Below are positions 17,894 to 26,015 of a DNA stretch of 43,122 nt, one piece after another. Below the pieces are notes generated by a model. That model searched no databases and had not been told where the DNA came from. It saw nothing but the letters and a program-made list of their open reading frames with translations. Every line of letters begins with the position of its first letter. Position 1 is the first letter of the stretch. The DNA is from an uncultured Chlorobiaceae bacterium (GTDB lineage Bacteria > Bacteroidota > Chlorobiia > Chlorobiales > Chlorobiaceae): positions 1 through 43,122 of the forward strand of contig CAJAAV010000178.1 of assembly GCA_903937835.1 (NCBI GenBank), given 5' to 3'. The position numbers and the translations under genes are program-made.

Positions 17894-18281
17894 CAGGTTC
17901 TCCGCCGGGCCTTGCTCCCGAATGCTCATTAGGTATTGCTGTTGATTACTCAGCTTTTTTTTAGATGAATTTTTGCCGATAAACTTGTTGAGAAGAATGA
18001 CAATGGCGATTCCAGAGCAAAAAAGAGAACAGGAGCAAATAAGGTCGTGTATTGAGCGATTTTCGGCATCATTGCTAATAATGTTTTCTTTTTGGTCAGA
18101 CTAAGAAGTACGAAATTCTGTTCGCGTTAAAAGTTTTTTCATGAGAGATAATCTTCTGTCGCTCTTATTTATTACTTAGATTTCTTTGATTATCGTATGC
18201 AGAACAGACAGGCAAGGCTGTACGCTTCTGTTTTGACGGGAGCTGTAAATTTTACGAATTTTTTATAAACTACGCGATATT
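17894..18281. other. 388-base gap with weak coding hints on the minus strand
   Basis: No plus-strand gene is seen. On the minus strand a frame runs from ATG 18142 (MKKLLTRTEFRTS), is cut by TAG at 18101-18103, and then stays open for more than 100 codons into the antisense of the flavodoxin gene. Its intergenic part encodes a hydrophobic helix (CSGIAIVILLNKFIG) followed by lysines. This could be a broken small membrane gene or chance. The last 60 bases before 18282 are AT-rich and may hold the promoter of the next gene. Confidence 0.4.
17938..17962 (+). terminator. weak rho-independent terminator candidate after the flavodoxin gene
   Basis: A 4-bp stem (GCTG at 17938-17941 with CAGC at 17951-17954) with a 9-base loop is followed directly by eight T, 45 bases after the stop codon. 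The T run is good but the stem is short, so this is tentative. Confidence 0.3.
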
Positions 18282-18629
18282 ATGGCAAAAGATCAAAAAA
18301 AAGGCGGGTTTTTTTCAGCATTCAGGGACCGTGAAGTTATCGGTAATGGCGGAGCTGCTTCACAGGCTCAAACTCCACCGGCAGTTTCTGTGCCAAGTCG
18401 CCCGTTGACCCCTGCAGATCCCCCAAAAGTAGCGGTTGTTCAGAAGCCTGTCGCAGTTCAGGCTCAAGCCGAGCCGGTCATTGATACGGTAGAATCCTTT
18501 AAGGTTCTCTGCCAGTCTTTGGCTGATATTGGCGCCTCGCAATTGAAGGTTGTCGAGATGACGGTGAACATGTTGTCCAACTCACTCAATAAAATCGTTG
18601 CAGGCTCGAAGCCTGAGAAGCAGGGTTAA
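18282..18629 (+). CDS. small protein, Pro/Ala-rich N-terminal half, amphipathic C-terminal helices; possibly chlorosome-related
   Basis: A 115-residue protein with a basic N terminus (MAKDQKKGGFFSAF), a low-complexity middle rich in Pro, Ala, Val and Gln (about 25-65) and a C-terminal helical part: ESFKVLCQSLADIGASQLKV followed by VEMTVNMLSNSLNKIV. That last part resembles the short helical repeats of chlorosome envelope proteins of the CsmB/CsmF kind, and also phasins. I rate the chlorosome link as a hypothesis supported by the organism type and by my recollection that a csm gene lies near sdhA in Chlorobaculum tepidum. No strong ribosome binding site precedes the ATG. The next gene starts 50 bases later. 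Confidence 0.6.
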   Translation: MAKDQKKGGFFSAFRDREVIGNGGAASQAQTPPAVSVPSRPLTPADPPKVAVVQKPVAVQAQAEPVIDTVESFKVLCQSLADIGASQLKVVEMTVNMLSNSLNKIVAGSKPEKQG

Positions 18630-18679
18630 CAATGAGAGGGAGTGCTTTTCAGTAATATTATATAAATCAGGAGGCATCT

Positions 18680-18940
18680 ATGCCTGGTAATCGACTAAAC
18701 ATTTCACCGGAAGGTCTTATCAGACCGGCAGCAACCATTGCAAGCGGAGCATTTCTGTTGTCACCACTCGGCATCCCGTCTTTTGTTCGCGGAGTTCCCC
18801 GAATTCTTCTTGCCGGTGTTGGAGGGCTTTTGGCCGGGAAGGTGGCCGACAAAGTTGCTGACACCGTGGCCGAGAATTTAGGAAACCTGATGTCATCACA
18901 AAAGCATGAAGATAATGGGCAATGGAGAGATGAGCAATAA
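18680..18940 (+). CDS. small hydrophobic Gly/Ala-rich protein; possibly chlorosome-related
   Basis: An 86-residue protein behind a strong ribosome binding site (AGGAGGC, 6 bases before the ATG). The core is hydrophobic: LIRPAATIASGAFLLSPLGI, then a second stretch ILLAGVGGLLAGKVADKVAD with glycine spacing as in glycine-zipper helices, then an amphipathic end and a charged tail. It could lie in a membrane or in the lipid monolayer of a chlorosome; small proteins such as CsmC/CsmD have comparable size and character, but I cannot confirm homology. Together with the preceding gene and the DUF1997-like gene it forms a set of three closely spaced plus-strand genes upstream of the fumarate reductase genes. 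Confidence 0.65.
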   Translation: MPGNRLNISPEGLIRPAATIASGAFLLSPLGIPSFVRGVPRILLAGVGGLLAGKVADKVADTVAENLGNLMSSQKHEDNGQWRDEQ

Positions 18941-19017
18941 AAGGAACTCTCTGTAAAGAGCAGGTGTTCAGGGAACTCAAAGCTTACTCTACGGGGTCAT
19001 AATAATTTTTATACATC

Positions 19018-19644
19018 ATGGAAGTCTTTGGTAAAAGCAAAGCGCACATTGTTCTTGATTCACGTTTTCATGAATCAGGGATCTATTTTGCAGATTATGA
19101 AAAGTTGATCATGTGTAATCCTTATTGCCGTAATGTTAAATATTTGAAGGATCTTGATATTTTTCAGTGGATTTTTCAGGTGGCTGATCCCCGAAGCAAT
19201 CCGATTATTGCAGTTTTTTTTGTTCGTCAGCACGAAGAGAATTTTTCACTTGACGACAGTTATGGCAAGGCATTTGCCGACGCCCGTGTAAAAAACAGGG
19301 CATCATATAATGGCAAGGGAAAGCGGATTCGCTGGGAAGCTGTTCATGATCATCCTGAATTTGAAAAAACCACCCCCAATACATTTGTCGGGAAAGCCAG
19401 TACCGAGATTTGCCTGCTCCATCAACATGATGACAAGACGTCTGTTTACTTCGACACCGATATCTGTCTTGATTTTGAGATCTCTTTTCCTCTGAACCTT
19501 ATGCCGGAAGGTATACTCAAATTTATGACAGAAACGATCATGTCACAGATCATGCAGCAGGCAACTGAAAGCATGCTGTGCAAGGTGCAATCAGATATCT
19601 GCTGTTCGGTGCCTGAACTTATTGTTAAGGGAGGAAAAAAATAG
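19018..19644 (+). CDS. DUF1997-like (SRPBCC-type) protein
   Basis: A 208-residue protein with no signal peptide or membrane helix. The alternating strands (FQWIFQVADPR, PIIAVFFVRQ, SVYFDTDICLDFEISFPLNL) and the long C-terminal helix (FMTETIMSQIMQQATESMLC) that ends in a short DICCSV segment resemble DUF1997 proteins, a helix-grip (SRPBCC) family found in cyanobacteria, plants and green bacteria. Such folds bind hydrophobic ligands; no ligand is known to me for this family. The start is ATG 19018, preceded by no clear ribosome binding site. The family call rests on the C-terminal pattern and is moderate. It precedes the hydrolase gene by 31 bases. Confidence 0.65.
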   Translation: MEVFGKSKAHIVLDSRFHESGIYFADYEKLIMCNPYCRNVKYLKDLDIFQWIFQVADPRSNPIIAVFFVRQHEENFSLDDSYGKAFADARVKNRASYNGKGKRIRWEAVHDHPEFEKTTPNTFVGKASTEICLLHQHDDKTSVYFDTDICLDFEISFPLNLMPEGILKFMTETIMSQIMQQATESMLCKVQSDICCSVPELIVKGGKK

Positions 19645-19675
19645 TCTACAAAACAGCGTGATGAAAGGGACTGCC

Positions 19676-20317
19676 ATGATTGTCGAACAGTTTTGCACGG
19701 GGGGTGACAGGAACTTTGGATACCTTGTTGCCGATGAGGTGTCGGGTGAAGCCCTGGTCATTGACGCCTCCTTCAATCCCGGCATGATTGTCCGGTTTGC
19801 CGCTGAGCGTGGCTTTATCATCAGGTATATCTTTTCAACCCACGGCCATGACGATCATACCAATGGCAATGACGCCATCAGGCGCATGACAACTCTTGTT
19901 CCCCTCCTTTACGGGGAGACCTGTCTCCGTACCGGCATCAGAGTGGAAGATGGCGCCCTCTTTCCGCTTGGTTCTCTCGAAGCGCTTATCCTGCATACAC
20001 CGGGTCATACCAAAGATTCTGTATGTATTTATATCGGAGATGCTCTTTTTACCGGAGATACTCTTTTTACCGGGAAAGTTGGAGGAACCGGCACCGAAGA
20101 GCAGGCGCGTCAGGAATATGAGTCGCTGCATCACAAACTCATGGTGTTGCCCGAAGAGACAAGGATCTACCCGGGGCACGATTATGGCGTTTCACCGGTC
20201 TCATCTATCAGCAATGAGAGAGCGAGCAATCCATTTCTTCTTCAGAAAAATTTCAGGGATTTTCTTTTTCTCAAACAAAACTGGGCAGCATACAAAAAAA
20301 CTCACGGGATTACATAA
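19676..20317 (+). CDS. metallo-beta-lactamase fold hydrolase (glyoxalase II-like)
   Basis: A 213-residue enzyme of the MBL superfamily. The metal-binding motif is THGHDDHTNG, further metal ligands are in LHTPGHTKDSVC and ALFTGDTLFTGKVGG, and YPGHDYG supplies the C-terminal histidine. These fit the hydroxyacylglutathione hydrolase/YcbL subgroup, which splits thioesters; since glutathione is uncertain in this lineage, the true substrate is unknown. ATG 19676 is chosen because AAAGGGA precedes it at a good distance; earlier in-frame starts at 19661 and 19622 lack such a site. The protein is cytoplasmic. Confidence 0.9.
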   Translation: MIVEQFCTGGDRNFGYLVADEVSGEALVIDASFNPGMIVRFAAERGFIIRYIFSTHGHDDHTNGNDAIRRMTTLVPLLYGETCLRTGIRVEDGALFPLGSLEALILHTPGHTKDSVCIYIGDALFTGDTLFTGKVGGTGTEEQARQEYESLHHKLMVLPEETRIYPGHDYGVSPVSSISNERASNPFLLQKNFRDFLFLKQNWAAYKKTHGIT

Positions 20318-20464
20318 ATCCAGTTTTAGTGAGCAGTTTTTGCATTTAGTTGTTAATTTTTTTATAAATTAATATAGTTATATAGTTGCTCGTGCGTTTG
20401 CGCTCACTTCCATGGGTGAGAGTTCTGATCACTCCCGTTTCCTGCATTTCGACATAACATCGGT

Positions 20465-20514
20465 GCCCGCATATCTTTTCTGTTGAAAGAAGATATGGGC
20501 ATTATGAGCTTTTT
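20465..20514 (+). terminator. hairpin with nearby T run, possible terminator of the hydrolase gene
   Basis: GCCC at 20465-20468 pairs with GGGC at 20497-20500, and after a 2-base bulge ATATCTTTT (20471-20479) pairs with the segment at 20488-20496, leaving a loop of about 8. A CTTTTT run starts 7 bases past the stem. The distance makes it a poor terminator; it may instead be a leader structure of the CBS gene starting at 20538. Confidence 0.3.
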
Positions 20515-20537
20515 AAATCTTAAGTAACATTGACACT

Positions 20538-20984
20538 ATGGATCAGCTTATAACATTACGGACTATGCCGGTATCTGCCCTTATGCGGAAAGACTTTCAA
20601 ATCATCAAAGGAAGCTGTACAGTTGCCGAGGCTCTTCAGATTATGAAGCAGAGCAAAGAGAGCGGTCTTATTGTTGAACCCCGTAACGAAGATGATTGTT
20701 ACGGTATCGTTACGGAAAAGGATATTCTTGAAAAAGTGATCGATCCAGGTGAGGATATTCACCGTGATCCATGGAATACTCCTGTTTTTCAGATTATGAG
20801 CAAGCCGGTTATCAGTGTCAATCCCAGTCTCAGGATCAAGTATGCGCTTCGTCTGATGAAGCGAACCAATATCAGGCGTTTGACCGTTATGGAAAACAAT
20901 AAAGTTCTGGGTCTCCTCAATATGACAGATGTTCTTCACGCCGTAGAGGAGCTTCCGGTTCATGACGACCATGTAGCCCTGTAG
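20538..20984 (+). CDS. CBS-domain pair protein
   Basis: A 148-residue protein made of two CBS motifs in tandem (a Bateman module), about residues 8-65 and 80-140. Typical segments are [20 protein letters not shown] with [16 protein letters not shown], and [20 protein letters not shown] with [13 protein letters not shown]. Such modules bind AMP, ATP or SAM and regulate partner proteins; no partner domain is attached here. The gene stands alone between the hydrolase and sdhA, with about 140 bases on the sdhA side, so the target is unknown. Confidence 0.92.
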   Translation: MDQLITLRTMPVSALMRKDFQIIKGSCTVAEALQIMKQSKESGLIVEPRNEDDCYGIVTEKDILEKVIDPGEDIHRDPWNTPVFQIMSKPVISVNPSLRIKYALRLMKRTNIRRLTVMENNKVLGLLNMTDVLHAVEELPVHDDHVAL

Positions 20985-21124
20985 GCATCTGGATACCTTG
21001 TACGGGGTTTTCCCCGGTTAATACCAGAATAATCAATTTCAATGAGCGGGGCTCGGGCTGTTGCAGCGCTCTGCTCATGTAATCAGAGAGGCTCTCTTTA
21101 CAGCTTCATAAGGAAATTTAGCGT

Positions 21125-22828
21125 ATGAAACCATTCGATGTTGTTATTGTCGGTGGCGGGGGGGCCGGGCTCTATGCTGCCATGGAGGCCATGAAGACCA
21201 ATCCGTCGCTGAATATTGCGGTGCTCTCAAAAGTGTATCCAAACCGTTCACATACCTCCGCAGCACAGGGCGGGGCCAATGCAGCCCTTGCCAACAAGGC
21301 AAAGGATGATACCGTCGAAATGCACATTTTCGATACCATCAAAGGCGGCGATTATCTTGCCGATCAGGATGCGGTACAGGTGCTTTGTTCAGAGGCGCCC
21401 AAAATTATCCGTGAACTTGAAAATATGGGGACGCCCTGGTCACGAATGGAGGATAACACCATCGCACAGCGGCCATTCGGCGGGGCCACGCTTCCAAGAT
21501 GCTGCTACTGCTCCGATAAAACAGGACATACCATTCTGCAGACACTCTACGAACAGTGTCTGAAAAAAGGGGTGATTTTCTTCAATGAATACTTCGCGCT
21601 GAACCTTTCGGTCAACGGCAGCCGCTCGAGAGGGTTGATTGCCATGAATATGAAGAGCGGCAAAGTTGAGGCTTTTCCGGCAAGAACCGTGATTTTTGCT
21701 ACCGGCGGATATGCCAAGATGTACTGGAACCGCTCAAGCAACGCTGCGGGCAATACCGGTGACGGTCAGGCGATTGCTTTTCGATCGGGTATTCCCCTGA
21801 AGGATATGGAGTTTGTCCAGTTTCATCCGACCGGATTGAGAAAAAGTGGTCTGCTCATTACAGAAGGAGCAAGGGGTGAAGGTGGCTATCTGGTCAACAA
21901 GGATGGAGAGCGTTTCATGGCAAGGTACGCGAAAGAGAAGATGGAGCTTGGCCCGAGGGATCTGGTGTCGCGTTCGATAGAGACCGAAATTCTTGAAGGA
22001 AGGGGTTTTGACAGTCCTGCCGGAACCTATATCCACCTTGACCTTACCCATCTTGGGGCGGATCTCATCAAGTCGCGGTTGCCCCAGATACGGGAAATGT
22101 CGATGCAGTTTGAAGGTGTCGATCCAATAGAAGAGCCAATTCCAATCAGGCCGACCGCTCATTACTCCATGGGAGGGATTGATACCGATAATTTCGGAAG
22201 AACGGCTATGGAGGGCGTGTATGCGGCTGGCGAGTGTGGTTGTGTTTCGGTTCATGGCGCAAATCGTCTTGGCGGAAATTCTCTGCTTGATATTCTGGTG
22301 TTCGGTCGTATTGCCGGTCACACCGCCGCTGAAGAGGCAAGAAAATTTGAACCGGGGGCTATACCGGAAGCCGAGATCAAGGAGCAGTTGGATGCGGTGA
22401 GGGGTGGGATGCACTCTTCCGGTCACTATGAGCGGTATGGTGCGTTGCGTGAAGAGCTTGGTCAAACGCTTGCACGCAACGTTGGTATTTACAGAGAATC
22501 CTCCCTCTTGCAGAAAGGTATACAGGAGATTTCGGAGCTTAAAGAACGCTTCAAAAAAGTCCGTGTCTTTGATACCAGCGATGTTTTCAATACCAACCTC
22601 ATGCAGGTGCTTGAACTGAAAAACATGCTGGATCTGGCTGAAACCGTTGCTGCTGGCGCTTATGCCCGTGAGGAGAGTCGCGGTTCTCATACCCGTGTCG
22701 ATTTTCCTGTCAGGGATGATGCAAAGTGGCACAAGCATACACTGGCAACCCTGGTCAATGGTAAAGTTGTCCTTGGTGAAAAGCCGGTGACGATGGGACG
22801 TTATGAACTCCAGGAAAGAACTTATTAA
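21125..22828 (+). CDS. sdhA: succinate dehydrogenase/fumarate reductase flavoprotein subunit
   Basis: The catalytic FAD subunit, 567 residues. FAD-binding signature [17 protein letters not shown], the histidine for covalent FAD in [15 protein letters not shown], substrate-site [31 protein letters not shown] and the C-terminal [19 protein letters not shown] are all present. In a green sulfur bacterium it would run mainly as fumarate reductase in the reductive TCA cycle, converting fumarate to succinate; direction is inferred from lineage. An AAGGA lies 12 bases before ATG 21125. It is followed after 11 bases by the iron-sulfur subunit and then by an HdrB-like subunit. Confidence 0.97.
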   Translation: MKPFDVVIVGGGGAGLYAAMEAMKTNPSLNIAVLSKVYPNRSHTSAAQGGANAALANKAKDDTVEMHIFDTIKGGDYLADQDAVQVLCSEAPKIIRELENMGTPWSRMEDNTIAQRPFGGATLPRCCYCSDKTGHTILQTLYEQCLKKGVIFFNEYFALNLSVNGSRSRGLIAMNMKSGKVEAFPARTVIFATGGYAKMYWNRSSNAAGNTGDGQAIAFRSGIPLKDMEFVQFHPTGLRKSGLLITEGARGEGGYLVNKDGERFMARYAKEKMELGPRDLVSRSIETEILEGRGFDSPAGTYIHLDLTHLGADLIKSRLPQIREMSMQFEGVDPIEEPIPIRPTAHYSMGGIDTDNFGRTAMEGVYAAGECGCVSVHGANRLGGNSLLDILVFGRIAGHTAAEEARKFEPGAIPEAEIKEQLDAVRGGMHSSGHYERYGALREELGQTLARNVGIYRESSLLQKGIQEISELKERFKKVRVFDTSDVFNTNLMQVLELKNMLDLAETVAAGAYAREESRGSHTRVDFPVRDDAKWHKHTLATLVNGKVVLGEKPVTMGRYELQERTY

Positions 22829-22839
22829 CTATTTTGCTT

Positions 22840-23877
22840 ATGACGGTGCCAATAGATCAGCATACAGAAGGGGGAAAAAAAGATGTAACCTTTCGGGTTT
22901 TCCGCTTCAATCCACAGGTCGACAGCAAGCCATATTTCGACGATTATACCATTCCTGTAGAAAGAGGTGTTACGGTGCTCAGGTCGTTGAATTATATCAA
23001 GGAGCACATTGACGCATCGGTCAGTTTCAGGGCTTTTTGTCAGGCAGGAATCTGTGGTTCCTGCGGCATGAGGATAAACAGTCTTTCCAAGCTTGCCTGC
23101 ACGACGCAGGTTTGGGATGTGCTTGCCAAAAGCCGGGAGCAAGGCATTATCAAGGTTGAGCCCCTGCGCAATCTGCCCCTTGTCAAGGATCTTATTGTCG
23201 ATATGGATCCGCTTGTCGACAAAATGAAGCACTACTCAAACTGGATCGACTCGACCATGCCTGAGGCCAGTATGGGTAAAAAGGAGTTCCTGATATCCGA
23301 AGAGGAGTTCCTCCGCTACGACAAGGCTACTGACTGTATTCTTTGCGCTTCGTGCATTTCTGAATGCAGCATTTTAAGAGCGAACAAGGAGTACGTTTCT
23401 CCTGCCGTTCTGCTGAAATCATACCGCATGAATGTTGACAGCCGGGATGCCATTCACGAGCAGCGCCTTTCCGAACTGGTCAAGGATCATGGTGTCTGGG
23501 ACTGTACCCACTGTTACCGCTGCCAGGAAAGCTGCGTCAAAAGCATTCCGATCATGGAAGCCATTCACGGCATCCGTGAAGATGCCATCGAGAGCAGAGG
23601 CATGAAAGACACCAGCGGTTCAAAACATGCCGAAGCTTTCATGTCCGATATTGAAAAGAAAGGCAAGCTGGTTGAGGCCACTTTGCCGATACGGACTAAT
23701 GGCGTGATCTGGACCTTGCAGAACTTGATGCCGATGGCCGTTAAAATGATCATGAAACGTCGCACGCCGCCGCCCCCGCCTCTGGTAAAATCAGCCAGGG
23801 GAATAAAAATATTCAGAGAGATGTTCAGGGAGATGACCGAACATGTCAAGCAGGATCACAAATCGCATAAAAAATAA
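22840..23877 (+). CDS. sdhB: succinate dehydrogenase/fumarate reductase iron-sulfur subunit
   Basis: A 345-residue iron-sulfur subunit. The N-terminal ferredoxin domain has the [2Fe-2S] cysteines in CQAGICGSCGMR and a later LACTTQV. The C-terminal domain has CILCASCISEC for a [4Fe-4S] cluster. The third site reads CTHCYRCQESC: compared with the usual C-x5-C-x3-C of a [3Fe-4S] cluster it holds one extra cysteine, so a second [4Fe-4S] cluster is likely, as known for type E enzymes of archaea. The C-terminal tail of about 80 residues, with a Pro run (RRTPPPPPL), is longer than in ordinary SdhB. ATG 22840 or TTG 22834 may start it; both are right behind sdhA. Confidence 0.95.
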   Translation: MTVPIDQHTEGGKKDVTFRVFRFNPQVDSKPYFDDYTIPVERGVTVLRSLNYIKEHIDASVSFRAFCQAGICGSCGMRINSLSKLACTTQVWDVLAKSREQGIIKVEPLRNLPLVKDLIVDMDPLVDKMKHYSNWIDSTMPEASMGKKEFLISEEEFLRYDKATDCILCASCISECSILRANKEYVSPAVLLKSYRMNVDSRDAIHEQRLSELVKDHGVWDCTHCYRCQESCVKSIPIMEAIHGIREDAIESRGMKDTSGSKHAEAFMSDIEKKGKLVEATLPIRTNGVIWTLQNLMPMAVKMIMKRRTPPPPPLVKSARGIKIFREMFREMTEHVKQDHKSHKK

Positions 23878-23894
23878 CAGGGGAGAACTGCTGG

Positions 23895-24743
23895 ATGAAG
23901 CGATACGCCTATTACCTGAGCTGCATCAATGAGTCCATGACAAAAGAGGTGGACCGTTCAATCGATCTTTGGCAGAAGGATCTTGGAATTGAGCTTGTCA
24001 AACTGCACGAAGGCACCTGCTGTGGAGGAAGCAATCTCGATTATGTCAGCCCGAAACATTTTGCGCTGGTCAATGGACGCAATATTGCACTCGCCGAAAA
24101 GATGGGGCTTGATCTTGTCGTCTCCTGCAATACCTGCCTGATGACGATCCGTACGGCAAAGAAAAAACTTGATGAAACACCTGCCCTGAAAAAAGAGATC
24201 AATGAGATTCTGAAAAAGGAGGGGCTTGAATACCGTGGAACGTCAGAGGTACGGCACCTGCTCTGGGTGCTGGTCGATGATGTCGGGCTGGATACCATCC
24301 GCCAGAAAGTCAAGGTTCCTTTGAAAAATTACCGGATTGCCCCCTTTTATGGTTGTCACATTCTCCGGCCCTCAACCGTTCTTGGCCACGACAATCCTCT
24401 TGACCCAACCTCGCTCGACCAGTTGATTGAGGCACTGGGTGGTCAAACAATTCCCTATAAACATAAAAATCGCTGCTGCGGATTTCACACCCTGCTGGTT
24501 GCCGAGCAGGAGTCACTCAATGTGGCAGCAGAGGCACTCCAGGAGGCAATTGAGGCGAAAGCTGATTTTATTGTAACACCATGTCCACTATGCCATACAT
24601 CCCTGGATGGCTATCAAGCCAAGGCGCTCAAACATGCAGGTGTTGAGACCTCAATTCCTGTTTTTCATATCTCGGAAATGATCGGTCTTGCACTCGGATA
24701 CAGCCCGAAACAGCTCGGCATCAAAAGGCACATTGTGAGCTGA
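23895..24743 (+). CDS. HdrB-like CCG-domain subunit of succinate dehydrogenase/fumarate reductase (type E)
   Basis: A 282-residue protein with two CCG domains like heterodisulfide reductase subunit B: a first set with Cys in YLSCINES, TCCGGSN and SCNTCLMT, and a second with YGCHIL, NRCCGFH and CPLCHTSLD. In type E complexes this subunit (called SdhE or SdhC in different organisms) replaces the haem-bearing membrane anchor and is thought to carry an iron-sulfur centre that meets the quinone. There is no membrane helix, so binding to the membrane would be peripheral. A good GGGGAG site precedes ATG 23895, 17 bases after the sdhB stop. No cytochrome b or classical SdhC/SdhD gene is present nearby. 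Confidence 0.93.
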   Translation: MKRYAYYLSCINESMTKEVDRSIDLWQKDLGIELVKLHEGTCCGGSNLDYVSPKHFALVNGRNIALAEKMGLDLVVSCNTCLMTIRTAKKKLDETPALKKEINEILKKEGLEYRGTSEVRHLLWVLVDDVGLDTIRQKVKVPLKNYRIAPFYGCHILRPSTVLGHDNPLDPTSLDQLIEALGGQTIPYKHKNRCCGFHTLLVAEQESLNVAAEALQEAIEAKADFIVTPCPLCHTSLDGYQAKALKHAGVETSIPVFHISEMIGLALGYSPKQLGIKRHIVS

Positions 24744-24887
24744 AGCTGCATTTGCTTATCTTCCGGAAAGTTTTCATAAAAGGCTAAAAAAACGTAGCTT
24801 TGCACTTTTACTTTTGCTCTCAGCCGGGAATTACCGGACGTTCTGACGGGCCTCTTGTTTAGTTAACCCATCAAATTATTGCATTGC

Positions 24888-25943
24888 ATGCTCAAAAATG
24901 ATCTTTTTCTCCGGGCATTAAAGCGTCAGCCCTGTTCCCGGACGCCAATCTGGGTGATGCGCCAAGCCGGTCGTTATTTGCCGGAGTACCGTGCCGTGAG
25001 AGAAAAAACCGATTTTTTAACCCTCTGTAAAACCCCGGAACTGGCAACCGAGGTAACCATTCAGCCCGTTGAACTGATGGGCGTGGATGCGGCTATTATT
25101 TTTTCCGATATTCTTGTGGTCAATGAAGCCATGGGAATGAATGTCGAGATTATCGAGTCCAAAGGGATCAGGCTCACTCCGCCGATCCGCTCCCAGGCCG
25201 ATATCGACAAGCTGATTGTGCCCGACATCGATGAAAAGCTCGGCTATGTGATGGATGCGCTCCGCATGACCAAAAAAGAGCTCGACAACCGTGTTCCTCT
25301 TATCGGATTCACCGGCGCAGCATGGACACTCTTTACTTATGCTGTTGAAGGCGGAGGATCAAAAAACTACGCTTATGCCAAGCAGATGATCTATCGTGAG
25401 CCAGCAATGGCCCATGCACTCCTCGGCAAGATTTCCGGAGTCATCACTGCTTACGTCCTGAAACAGATCGAAGCCGGCGCCGATGCCATCCAGATTTTTG
25501 ACTCATGGGCAAGCGCACTCTCCGAGGATGATTACCGCGAATATGCACTTCCCTACATCAAGGATACCGTGCAGGCAATCAAGGCAAAATATCCTGACAC
25601 TCCGGTGATTGTCTTCTCAAAGGATTGCAACACCATTCTTTCCGATATCGCCGATACCGGTTGTGATGCCATGGGCCTCGGCTGGGGCATCGACATTGGC
25701 AAGGCACGTACAGAGCTCAATGACCGCGTTGCCCTCCAGGGTAATCTTGATCCAACAGTCCTCTACGGCACCCCTGCAAGAATCAAGGCCGAAGCCGCCA
25801 AGATTCTCCGCTCTTTCGGCCAGCACACCGAACATTCAGGCCACGTTTTCAACCTTGGCCACGGTATTCTGCCCGACATGGAGCCCGAAAACCTGAAGCT
25901 GCTCGTCGAATTCGTCAAAGAAGAGAGCGCCCAGTACCACTAA
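24888..25943 (+). CDS. hemE: uroporphyrinogen decarboxylase
   Basis: Removes four carboxyl groups from uroporphyrinogen III to give coproporphyrinogen III, a step shared by haem and bacteriochlorophyll synthesis. The 351-residue protein has the signature TPIWVMRQAGRYLPEYR close to the N terminus, GFTGAAWTLFTYAVEGGGS in the middle, and FNLGHGILPDMEPENL at the end; all are standard. ATG 24888 was preferred to TTG 24879. No ribosome binding site is obvious. The gene stands 144 bases after the fumarate reductase operon and is closed by a strong terminator at 25972. Confidence 0.97.
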   Translation: MLKNDLFLRALKRQPCSRTPIWVMRQAGRYLPEYRAVREKTDFLTLCKTPELATEVTIQPVELMGVDAAIIFSDILVVNEAMGMNVEIIESKGIRLTPPIRSQADIDKLIVPDIDEKLGYVMDALRMTKKELDNRVPLIGFTGAAWTLFTYAVEGGGSKNYAYAKQMIYREPAMAHALLGKISGVITAYVLKQIEAGADAIQIFDSWASALSEDDYREYALPYIKDTVQAIKAKYPDTPVIVFSKDCNTILSDIADTGCDAMGLGWGIDIGKARTELNDRVALQGNLDPTVLYGTPARIKAEAAKILRSFGQHTEHSGHVFNLGHGILPDMEPENLKLLVEFVKEESAQYH

Positions 25944-25971
25944 GGGTTACTTCTCTTTTTTCCCGCATTGT

Positions 25972-26009
25972 AAACTCCGCCTGATGTTCTGCATGAGGCG
26001 GAGTTTTTT
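25972..26009 (+). terminator. rho-independent terminator of hemE
   Basis: An 11-bp perfect stem (AAACTCCGCCT at 25972-25982 with AGGCGGAGTTT at 25996-26006), a 13-base loop and six T in total from 26004. It lies 28 bases after the hemE stop. Confidence 0.95.
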
Positions 26010-26015
26010 GCGATA

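Noticed and set aside
20994-21016. GGGG-TTTT-CCCC hairpin between the CBS gene and sdhA
   Set aside because: Short stem with no T run after it; not a convincing terminator or riboswitch.
21734-22738. 334-codon minus-strand open frame
   Set aside because: It lies wholly antisense to the well-supported sdhA gene and has no recognisable motif.
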